Source: Rutpela maculata (lineage: Eukaryota; Arthropoda; Insecta; Coleoptera; Cerambycidae). Taken from it: 64,000 bases of DNA. The notes under the pieces were generated by a model that saw only the letters and a program-made list of their open reading frames with translations, did no database searches and was not told where the DNA came from. The translations under genes were made by a program, and so were the position numbers. This document shows positions 36,901 through 48,900 of this stretch, piece by piece. The stretch spans positions 166,221,348-166,285,347 of the forward strand of contig OW386289.2 in the NCBI GenBank assembly GCA_936432065.2, given 5' to 3'. The first letter of the stretch is position 1; each line of letters begins with the position of its first letter.

Positions 36901-39900
36901 ACCCCCACCCCCTTATTAAAGGAGATGAAAAAAAATTGTGATTTAGTGTATGTACAGGAACCAGAAACCTCAAAATATTTTTTTACTTCATCCACCCCCC
37001 ACTATCACCACCCCCCACCCCACTACCGATGTGGGGTATCGTTTTATGGGTTTTTGGGGTAGAGGATTTCAAATATTATATTATTAAAGTTCCATAAACA
37101 ATTATTTTCACATACAAAGTTTTTTCGTTGTGAGTGACTTGGATAGAGAATCTGGATGTGGAAGTAGTGATTCCTTGAGCAGCGGTTTTTTTGTATAAAA
37201 TTGCATTCTAAATAACTTTTTTTAGTGGAATTTTTTCATATTTTGTAAAATAAAGGTACTTTATTAGTGGTGATTTTTACAACTTTGCTTATAAAACACC
37301 CTGTAGAACACCAAATCAAGTCATTTTTGGTATACTTTAGTTTTACAACAAGCAGGACTCAATCCCCAAATACCATTCCAAAATTTTTGGTCCATTACAC
37401 CTCTTGTTACATCTATCCTGGGACACACTGTATATGATACTTGAGAATATTATATGAAACTACCGAATTTTGATAGTCCAATATTGTCCGATTTTATCCA
37501 GTTTTGTCTAATATTGTCCACGTCCTGGACAAAATAAAAAAAAGTGGACAAAATCACAACCCTGCAATTTAAGAAAAATTTGAATGACGCATTTCTTAAG
37601 CGCACGTCATTATAAAATGAGCAATAAAATATTCGGTAGAGCTTGTACAAAAAAGATCAGAAATGATTGCACATTTGCATTCAATGAATGAAATATTATT
37701 TTGCATTCATGGTGTCGAAGATACCATTTTTAGAATAGTTAAATGTATTCAGTGGTTCATTGGCGTATACACGTATAAAGGATAGGATGCACAGCCTGTA
37801 GTTGTCATACTCTTTTTTTTATTAATACATATATTATAAAATATTAGCAAGCAAGATTCGCTTCTTTAGTATTTCCCACTAATTGAATTATATATAATTC
37901 ACCATTGATTGAGACTGACTTTGTTAAATATTTCAAATTCACCGTCATCATTCATCTTCTGAATAGATATATCGGCGGTTGAACCAGTCGATGACGTCAC
38001 AGCATTGACGCGGTGCTAAGCCACGTGCCCTGCACCAGTAAAACCACAGACCTGTAGAAAAGCTGTACCCGTAAAACTTCAGGTTTTCATTTTCTAGCAG
38101 GAACTGGTCATACCATCTCATACTGGTTCTTAGGGAATATCCATGTTATATTTATTTAAAATCTTTTTTTTTTTTGGGTAGGAGACTTAGGAGTTGAACT
38201 AAAGCGTTCGTAAGTTTAGATATGACCAATTATGGCTAAAAGTGAGGGCAACAATTTTTGTCTGAGATATATTTTCGCTAAAAGTTATTTACAAAAATTT
38301 AATGAGGGTGCTAGAAAAATTTCATTTAATTTAAAATATTGCTGTTACTATAGAATTTTCAACATATATTTAGTGGAATGGAATTCTCTGGCTACAGCAT
38401 TTTTATTGTTTTAATTTATTGTAGGTATAATAACAAGTCTTATGAGCAATTTTGTGTTAAATCGGTCCATTGCGTGAAATTTTAACAATTTTTTTTTCAA
38501 CACAGAATTTTTCTGCTATTTTCTTTATTATCTCCTGTCCTAGTAATCGTACGACTAAAATAAAAAAAATAGCGAATTGCTCGCAATAAAATTTTGAATA
38601 GGACTAGGCCAATGAAGAAATTTTCTGATGATTTGTTAATTTGTAAAAAAAATATAAACTACCAAAAATTGCCTACTTGACTGTTTAAGAAATGTGACGT
38701 AATAATGCATCAATTTTAACGAAAGTTGGTGGAACTATGCCCTATATTGCATTAAACCTTCGTGCCAAATTTTAGTGCAAAATATTCATTCAAACGGCTA
38801 AAAACCAATAATTAATTCGAAATTATCATCGCTTATTGTTTAAGTGCATCGATACGTTGGAGAATTTTTTTTTTCAAATGTAGGTTTTTACATGTATTTT
38901 ACAATGGTATTAAGAAGAAACAAATATATCTTCATTTAAACCCTTTCAAATAACTAATTTTTTATCAATCCAAAAGCGGAAAACGGATTATAAAAATAGA
39001 GATGAAATATCTAACATTTTTCTGAAAGAATAATAATCTACTTGCATTTGAGGCCGAGATACCTCAGTTTTTGCGTTTAGGTCACTTATAAATAAATCGA
39101 TAGTTCTTCTTGAAGTTATTCTCCAAAGCTTACATTTTTGTCTCTGATATTTGAAAATAATCCAACGCTACAATTTTTAAAAATACATTGAAGCGGCTTT
39201 GAGAACAACGCACATTTTCAATTTTTTTATAACACCTAATTTTTGTCGCGAAAAGGGAAAACCAACCTAACCTGAAGAACTATCCTTATGTTTATGTACA
39301 CAGCTTTTTAAAACATTTAATATTCCTGCTGCAATAAAAAAAATTATTTCATGAACAGGATTTGAACCCGAGACGTTCGCATCCTGGAAGAAGAAGAAAG
39401 AAGAAAAAGAAATGTATTTATAGTTACAGTACAATATGTGCTTCTCCGAATTTTGGCGCGGAGCCAGCCAGACAACCACGGCGCGCAGCGCCGTGGTGGT
39501 TGTAGGGCTGGACGGGGCAGGTCCGATTCAGCTTAACGACAATGAACCAATAAAAAAGATTAAAAACTCCTATCCGCCTATGGCAGATTTAAAAATTAAT
39601 AATTTGGTTAGAAATAGTCCACAAAGAGGCTTAAAAAAATAAGAATAGCTTAAAAACTATCACTAGGCACAAGCACTGAAAAATTTGGGTAGTTAACACG
39701 GGAAAAAGCTAAATGAAAAAACCCGTTCGAGACAACTTCCGCGCCCTGGTCGTCTCGTTGCTGCCAGGAAAATATGAAAGAAAATTTGAAAAGTTTTAAT
39801 TTTTAGCAATTTATTTTTTGCAAAATCTAAAATGATCGGCATACTATTTTTAAGACCTGGAAAAAATCATATTCTCGACCTCGTCTTAACTTAATAAACC

Positions 39901-42900
39901 GCTGCCCAAGGAATCACTACTTCCTCATCCAGATTTTCTATCCAAGTCACTCACAACGAAAAAAATTTGTATCTGGAAATAATTGTTTATGGAACTTTAC
40001 TAATATATTTGAAATCCTCTACCCCAAAAACCCATAAAACGATACTCCACATCGGTAGTGGGGTTGGGGTGGATAAAGTAAACAATTATTTTGAGGTTTC
40101 TTGTACCTATATACTAAATGCCAGTTTTATGAACTCTTACCTGGTTGATTTACCTATTTACCCCAAATTTTCCCCAATTTACCCCCAACCCTTCGACGGA
40201 ACAAGATGAAAATGTAATCAAGTTCTAGATCTCGTTAAAGTACATATGTGTACCAAATTTCAAGTCAATATCTCAAACGGTTCCAGAGTAAACGTGCGCA
40301 CAAAAGAAGTTACAGACCGACAGACAGAATTTTTTTTCTCTCAAACTTAAAATCTCGACGTTTCATGACATTCTAAGCCTATTTGAACAATAAAAGTTTT
40401 TAAAAATTTTTTTATCGTTACTATACTTCCACTGGATGTGGAAGTAAAATATCGTCTCATCTCGAATTGTCGAAAAGAAATTAGTTGAAATTTAGTATTC
40501 TTACCTTTACATATCGCTTACTTCAAATTTTAAAGAACATCCATACTTATTTTTGAGACACCCTGATTAAGTAAAAGTTAGCTAAAACAACAATCTCGCT
40601 AACTTTGGATTGTACCTAGCAATCACCTTGTGCCGTACGACAAAAAAAAATATGACACAACGTGAAATAAATTGCAACAAACTGCATAGCCATTTTAGCA
40701 AGAAAAAAATACAATAGGCCAATTCCTCGTTCAAATTGCGCATTAACAAGCACTAACATATTTTTCGTGTAGAACACCATGAATTTATCGTGACATGCAA
40801 ATTGAATAATCAATTAACTTAAACAAAAGCTTAAAATAAAGACATGACGTTGGAATGCCGACTAACGTTATTGTAATTTTTAACGATATACAAATATTAG
40901 CAAATTATTGTGGTCATGAGAGCGCAAAGGAAACATTTTTAATAATGCAGTTCTTTGAACAGTACCAAATGTTTTATGTGTAATACTTTCTCAGAAAATT
41001 AGACAAATTTTGTTTAGTGAGCAATTCCAGCAGGTCGCCTTTCCACAAATGATTTGATCAGGGATTTAAAACACCTGTCATAAATAGGGAATATGAAGGA
41101 AGAACCGCTGCCCAAGGAATTACTACTTCCACATCCAAATTTTCTATCCAAGTCTCTCACAACGAAAAAAAAATTTGTATGTGGAAATAATTGTTTATGA
41201 AACTTTAATATTGGATAGATTTCTTTTGTTTTTTCACACATTATTTTTTCTATTTGCGAAATCCTATAAAAATATTATTTTCATGTATTAAGGCTAGGAT
41301 TTTGCAGAGTGAGAGGGAAATATGCGTCTATTTTCAGTTTATTATAAATATTTAAAAAATCATAAATGGTGTAATCTTTAAAATAATTTCAGATACTTCC
41401 CATTGCTCTAAGGAATACAACCATATAGAGTTTTTAACATTAATTTTGTATACAGACAAATGCTATACTTTAATAATGAAATTAGGCTCTATTTTCATTG
41501 ACAAACTACGATATTTAAATATAACAGAAATTTATAATAAAAAATATATATAGTTGTATTCGTTAGATCAATAGCAAGTATCTAAAGCCGTTTTAAGATT
41601 ATACTATCTGTAATTTTTTAAATATTTACCAGAGATGGGTAAACTCCCGGAGTTTTGATTACTCCGAAAGTTTCCAGGAAGCTTTCCTGGAAACTTTCCA
41701 TTGGGAATATTCAGAGTCTATTTTATGGTGATATCTGATTCGTAATGATCTAAGCTTCATTTTGATACCAAATAAGTGCATATAAATATATTATTTACAT
41801 TACTTTTACAGACTTTTACCAAATAACTGATATTATATGACACCCGCTATATGTGCCCTGTGCTATATGAAGAATATGGAGCAATTGGGTGGTTATCCAG
41901 TAATTTGTTTTGTTTGAATTGTTAAATAATTAAATATAAATAAAATAATTTATAGAATGTGATAAATATGTGGATTATAAAATTACAAATTTATGTAAAT
42001 AATGTCATATGTAAGTCGTAACTCCTATTTTGTGCAGAATTGGAAATATAGAAGGCAAGACAGAAATAACATCTACATATTATTTAATTAAAATAACACT
42101 AAATGTATTAAATTAAATAATATCTTATAATTTGTAAAAAAATAAAAGTATATTTCTTTTTAATCATTTTCGTTTTTAATGTAACAGAAAAAAATGCTAG
42201 ATATTATTTATCGGGAAGCAATAGTGCGAGTATACAAATAAACAAAGATGTCTTATCGTATGTCTGTCAACTCATCCTTGATCATAGCCAATAGCACGAA
42301 ATTAGAGAAATTCTGTGCCAATGCCAATAGTAATAATCCAAGCGGTGACCATATGAAACCCCACGTCATCAAACATCCGATTAATTTTTGATAATTTTGA
42401 AAAAATATCAACAAATTAAAACTGGATTTCTGGCGTTTGAGGTTATGTTAGATTATCGTGGCGGTAATTTCAAATTTATGAGAAAATATGTGCAAATAAT
42501 AACTGTAAATATTCGTGAAAAATTTGGAAACTTTCCCGGAGTTTTGGAAACTTCCCCGGAATTTTGAAAACTTTCGGAATATTCAAATATTTTAAAGGAA
42601 ACTTTCATTTTTATCAAAACTCCGTTCCGGAAACTTCCGAAATTTTCCTGGAAACTTTCCAATGGAAAGTTTCCTTGACCCATCTCTGCTATTTACAATA
42701 AATAGAAAATAAACGCATATTTCCCTCTCACTCTCCAAAATTCTAGCCTTAATATTTTATTAAACCAATCTTTTAACTTTATTTCTGTAATCTATCGATA
42801 TTAGGTAATAAGATTCAATTAACCACCAGCAATGGTGAATTTTATTTAATAGTTTTTAGTGACGCTTTCATTGCAGGCGGTTCAATTTTTTCAAAAAAAA

Positions 42901-45900
42901 ATTCACCTATTTTATGACAAGATTTAACCATTTTAATACCATCTAATTCTATATCCAATAATTTGATACTATAGGAGACGTTGGAGGCATTAATTGCATG
43001 AAATATAACTGTACTTTAATTGAGTTGAATAATCCATTGTCCTTTCGTCAACGACAACACATTCCTGAAATGTATTTTTTAATAAGCGTGTGTCACCTAA
43101 CCATATTTGAATAGAAACAATTTTTTGTCACATTTGTATTCACGTGACGTTTTCTTTCCAGGATGTCATCTACTTCCGGTGCTGAACAACCTCAGGTATG
43201 TACATAAGAGTATGGTGAATAATTGTGTGCAATTCGAAATATTTTCTTAAGTAAATTTACTTAGAAGTTTTTGTTAATTGTTGGTGTATTTTGCTAATGT
43301 AACGCAATTTTTAAGCAAAATTATTTCACCTCAAATATACAGAGTCTTCGGAAAGTAAAGGCATCCAGCTTAAATTGGCTTCCTAGGGTCAAGTGTTAAG
43401 TTAACATAAAAACTATGTTGTATTAGTGAAGGTAATAAGCGAACATTTTCGTGAAAAGAAAAACGTATTGGAAAAGGATTTTTTAAAACTTAGAAGTACG
43501 GCGTATTTGATAAGGATATTTTCTCGATCTTTTATTATCATTCACCAATTTTCGATATGAAATTATCAATGGATTTGCCGTAAAAATTAATATTTAAATA
43601 AAGAAAGTTTTGATTGATTGATTTTAATTTGAGACGATTGAAACTCTCCTCAGTTTTAATCATCTCCTGGTATTATAACAAAAAAAAATTATATGCAAGC
43701 AAAAAGGGCAATAATAATAAATGTTCCAAAAAGTCATATGTAGTTTTTTGTTCACAATAAGGAATTGCATAAGATAATTGAAAGCGTTTTTATTGAAATT
43801 GGTGTATTTTATCGACATGCAACAAGTAAACCTTTTTTCTTATTATTAAAAACAGCGCCCCCTACAATGTACAGAAATGCTTATACCATTTTAATGATCG
43901 TACTCCCCAAAGTATACTCAAAGAAAATGATAGGTGAATTCAACCAAAAAGAGCATATGAAATCGCGTCTATCTAGTTTCATAGTTAAATCAACCAGAAA
44001 ATGATAGTGGAACAAATTTTATCACCATACAATTTTGATTGTCACTTTGAACATGAAATTTAGTTGGTTAAGTAAGTAATCATTTTTTTTTAGTCCTACG
44101 ACAACTTTATTCCTTCTCATAAACAAATAGTAGTTTAGTAATAATATCTTCTTGTAGAACCACTAATCAAATAGTGTTTTTCAACAATAGTTGAAAATTA
44201 AATGTACTGTTAACTAATTTGATTTGATAGAATTCAATAAAATAATAGTCAGATATAAAAATAATAGTCTTATGCACCTATTTTTTAAGCTAATATTTGT
44301 TTTGTTGTACAACAACTTTTTATTAGTTGTAATGACAATAACCTTTTGTTTAAAAATACCATCAATATAATTTAGTTTAACAAAATTAACGATGTTGTTA
44401 GTGAAACATTTTTTTGTTGTTGTTGAATTAACCTATACTATTTCTTTCAGTATATGTGTATACCAATAAGGTATTTTCCTATTTTTTTTTTATTGAATAA
44501 TATAGAATATGTACAAACAAGCCTTCCAGTACAGATTTCCACGAAAATAATTATCAATTTTTTGAGAAAACAGAAGTTAAAATAAGTGTAGCAACAGGTG
44601 TTTTAAATTGGTGACGTAGGTAATTTGCCGATGACGTAGGTAGTTTGTATGGATTTGTTGATAGAATGGTTTTATACAAAACAGTGTGGTGTTGCCAAGT
44701 TGAAATTCCTTCTCTAGTTCTAGTAAGGATATTTGAAGAAAACAGGAGTATAAAGCTTATTTATTAAATCAATTTTAATATATTTATCCACGAAATTTAA
44801 TTTTCTCATGTAAAAAATAATAATAGGCGTGAATTATTAAATATTTTAAATAATTTTTAATGCCGATCAGATTTTTAAAAACATATTTAGCAAAACATGA
44901 CAACAATGTCAACGGCTAGTCAAATGACAGATGTGTTCTAACGTCGCCGTCGTGTTGATTTGAAGCATTTCAGTTTCTTTCATCGAGGTATTTGCTGTAA
45001 TTTACAAATAGTAGATAATGTCATTTAAAAGGTATTTTATAAAAAGTTGTGGAAACACAAATATAAGTGCTTCGGAAAAAAAATATGTAACTGTTCCGAA
45101 AAAATTGATAGGTATTTGAAGAACTTGGTGGCAAGCTTCTTATATTTTTGATCCTATCCCTTCAAAAATCCAAATTTTGTTATAGAAAGAATCAAGTCAT
45201 AATCTCCTTTGGGCAAATTGGACGAATCTCCCTTCACAAAATTCAATTACATCTTAATAGTTTATTGATAAAGTAAAAATTAAACGCCACATAAACAAAC
45301 AACAAATAAATCTAACCAATATATCTCTTTCACTTGTATTGTGACAAGAAGTGACAGCTGGCAGCACGCAAGAAATGTTGCCACATAATCCTCGCCGTGA
45401 GTTTTGTTTACATTTTAAAGATAACTTCTACATAATAACAAAAAATATAAATACCTTTTAATTCCTTCTAAATACATGTATATAATATTTATTGATATTC
45501 AAGATATTATTTCTTATATTTATTTAAGAAATTATTGTTTTGGTTTAAATTGATTATGTAGTAATTGTTAAAATAATAACGTTACTTGATATATATCACC
45601 AAAACTAAATTAAAAAAAAAAATGGAAAATACCATTTTCAGTTTGATAGATTGGTTTCCAAAATATGCCCAAAACAAACAAAACATTTATTTAAAGCCTC
45701 AAATTCTAAAAGAGTACTTTTTGACTAAGCTGGTGTCAGAATATATTTACATTCGGGTTAGGAAATTGATTTTTCATGAATTCGTTTGCTTTATGTTTGA
45801 AGAAAATGTGCTGAAGCAGAACCAGAACTGGCAGTTCAACTCGATGTTTTCGACGAGCAACGAGAAAGCGACGACGCTCAGGGTCTTCAGGGACCCCACG

Positions 45901-48900
45901 GCGTCGATCTTAATTCACCCTTGGACGTGTTCTATGCCATACTAAAACAGGTGAGAACAAATTCTTATACAGACGTATGTTTTTAGATAATATTGACTGA
46001 TTGAATTTTTGCAGGGTTGGCATGTTTAAAACAAAATATTTTAAAAACATGTTTTAAAACATCGTATCATGTTTTAAACAAATGCTTAAGACATACTTAA
46101 TACACAATGTGATGTTTTAAGCAACTGTTTAAAACACAGTTTAAAATATACAATTTAAAACACTGTTTTAAACAAAAAAAAACTGTTTAAAACAAAAAAA
46201 ACACAGTTTTTTTCCAACCTTGAATTTTTGATGACTATGTAATAAAACATTTTGATTTAGTGTAAATGTATCTATACTAGGATTGATAATAACAAAAACC
46301 CACACCGCATTTAATAATACAATCCTCCTTTATCCCTGAAGAGGCCTGAAGTGACCTTGTGCAGGAAGGGACTTCACATTTCGACACAGGGGATACACAT
46401 CAGTATCCAAGCATACTAGGCTAGGATTAATTTTTTTTTTTTCGAAGAAAATCGTTCGTTTTGAGAGAATTTGATCGATCTGTGATTGACTACCAAATGG
46501 ATTGATTCCTTTGCACTTACCTTTCATTCATTCTGTTCCAGAATTCGTATACCAAAATGCATTGCAGTGCACCACAATTCACTGCTTACGTGTTTCAATG
46601 CAGCAAACTGCATTATCAAGCATTGCAATGCATCATTGAAACATTGCAACACAGTAAAATGCATCCGCAAAGCATTGCAGTGCATCGAAATACAGCCTAT
46701 ATGCATTACAATGCACCGAAATGCAGCCTCTGTGCATTGCAATGCTTTGAAATGTAACCAATGTGCATTGCAAAGCTTTGAAATGCACCCTTCATATTTT
46801 AAAATGCACTAATCTGCTTCGAGTCAAGGTATTTCAATTATTTTCCATGCATTTTAGTTTCATTTATTATAGTTTTTATCCTTTAAATTATTCTCATCTG
46901 TTAAATAAATGCTGAAAATAGTATATTAAAGTATAAGTGGATATTAAGGTCTTTAAAACACGCGCGATTTTTCGAGCACGACGGCGCAGCCGGAGTGCTC
47001 GAAATAGAGCAAGTGTTTTAAAGACCAGTTATCCACGAATACTTTACGCTATTTTTTTTTATTGGTACACTTTGAAATCATAAATACTGGTATTATTACT
47101 ACAAAAAATGGAAATAAGAATTAAGAACGTAAAATGGTTGAATTCGTGATGTGACATCAGGATACCTGTCAGTGTCATGAAAATGAGAAAACAAAAATTA
47201 ATTTGCAATGTGTCACATAGGATTAATTATTGTCACTACAGTTGTCACTGATTGTATATTGCTTTAAAATGAGTTCTAACATTGATTACTTAAATAGAAA
47301 AACAGAATCGCGGTTAATACCGCAAAAATCGGAAGACGCTTATAAAAAAGAATACATTTTCATCAAATGGGTGGAAGAGCAAAAGGTAACAGATACAGAT
47401 GAACGAGTTGTACTTGCTTACCTTTGATGTTGCCATGGTAACTTTAAAACACGCGCGTTTTTAAAACTTGGATTTAAACACTCTGAGGCGTACTTTAAAT
47501 AAGCAAAATAGGGTACCAATAAAAAAAAATATTTTAAAATAGACATATTTTTGTGCTGAATAATGATATACTTTATAGTACTAGTGCGATAAAGTAAAGT
47601 GACAATAAAATGAAACCAAATGAAATGAATGGTGTTTATTGTAAACTTTAAGAACAAATTTTCGCTTGTATCAGAGTTGCAATAGGCGTAATTCCTGCAA
47701 TATCAAAGAAATATACTTTCTTCTGTAACACTCATTTTTGCAATAGTGACAGAATCATGACAAATGAAAAATGTTTTCGAACCTCTACTTTGATTTATAT
47801 CATTTGCTAATTATTTCTCTCGAAAATAATAGTCCACTCAAATTAAGAGAAAAAAAACGCCGTTTTAGGTAAAAATTTTGAACAGCAGTTTCTTTGCATA
47901 GAAAGTAAGTATTCAACTTTTAAGACAATGTTTTGCTTATGCGAAGAAAAAAAAAGACATGCTTTTTGACATATATACACATATATACACACAGTGTGTC
48001 CCACTTGAGGACTAGCAACCTCCGTAAATTTTTTATTTATGAACCGATTTTTATTTTATTTTTTTAATATGTATATCTCGCAAAAAGGCATTAGAAACAT
48101 GTTCTATTAAGTCCGAAAGTCAAAGCCACGGCCAACTACGACCATTGTTTAAGTGCGAAATATTGAGAAGTACTATCAATAGTTCTATTAGTACTATTTT
48201 TTTAGAATATTGGAACAGATTCTTATTCAGGATCAACTATATACCTATTGTACCAATTTTTGTCGTGATAGTAATACAGGGTGGCCCAAAACATTAAAAA
48301 TAAGTTTTTAAAATAACGCAATTTAAAGTAAAAGACACAATTAATTAATTAATTAACTAATTAGTTAACTAATCACACAATTGCCACTTTTTCTTGTAAT
48401 AATGAGCCATTTTTTATAATAATACGTAATAACTAAGTTGTTTTAGCCATTTATCAAAGAACCAAGATCTTAGTTAAACAGTGCCAGTGATAGCCATTTT
48501 TCAACTGTTTTCAACATTTTTTGTTTTCCACACCTGCTCAGTTTTAATAACAAACCGCTCAGGTTCTTACATATCTAAAAATCTAAATTTTTTTACAGGT
48601 TTATGGTAATTCTTTATAAAATTTCGAAATAAATAAAAATTTAAATAATAATAACAATAATAATAATTTTATCAATAAATAATTTAAATAATTACAAAAG
48701 TTATGTGTTCATTTACTTTAAATTTCGTTATTTTAAAAACTTATTTTTAATGTTTTGGGCCACCCTGTATTACTATCACGACAAACATTGGTACAATAGG
48801 TATATAGGTGATCCTGAATAAGAATCCGTTCCAATATTCTAAAAAAAAATCCCTAATAGTATACAGGGTGCGCCACTTAAAATTCGCCAGACTTGTAACT

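Larger units (their letters stand above)
33348..37430 (-). mobile_element. Tc1/mariner-like element with two nested insertions
   Basis: Inverted ends start CAGTGTGTCCCAGGATAGAT, are similar for about 200 bp and are flanked by TA (33346-33347 and 37431-37432). Both ends also carry ACAGGGTGTTTTATAAGCAA (inverted in the right end). The minus strand encodes a broken transposase (33868-36214). A hAT-type element (34713-36043) splits that gene, and a Helentron-like copy (36469-37186) sits in the right inverted repeat. Without these two the element would be about 2 kb. Confidence 0.92.
30769..43161 (+). other. form3: form3 intron 2 (12.4 kb)
   Basis: Donor GTAAGT, acceptor TTTCTTTCCAG. It holds the mariner/hAT/Helentron nest and the flanking duplication described separately. 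Stretches with nothing recognised: 31851-32241, 38367-39350 and 40447-41100. Confidence 0.85.

Noticed and set aside
36877..37062. Open frame MALATPITTPTPL..., similar frames at 28874-29062 (minus) and 49532-49714 (minus)
   Set aside because: They are similar because they lie in copies of the same Helentron-like repeat. The translation is of C/G-rich low-complexity DNA, and the frame is not kept in copy C.
38232..38414. 60-residue frame MAKSEGNNFCL..., also open in duplicated copy A (from about 33212)
   Set aside because: It is retained simply because the segment was duplicated recently. There is no known motif, and copy A runs into the mariner.
45586..45945. 119-residue frame starting MIYITKTKLKKKM
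   Set aside because: Its end overlaps form3 exon 4 in a different frame; the formin frame with the family motif is the coding one.
46486..46812. Open frames of 66-108 residues rich in His, Cys and Met on both strands
   Set aside because: They translate the GCATTGCAATGC repeat; both strands are open because the unit is self-complementary.
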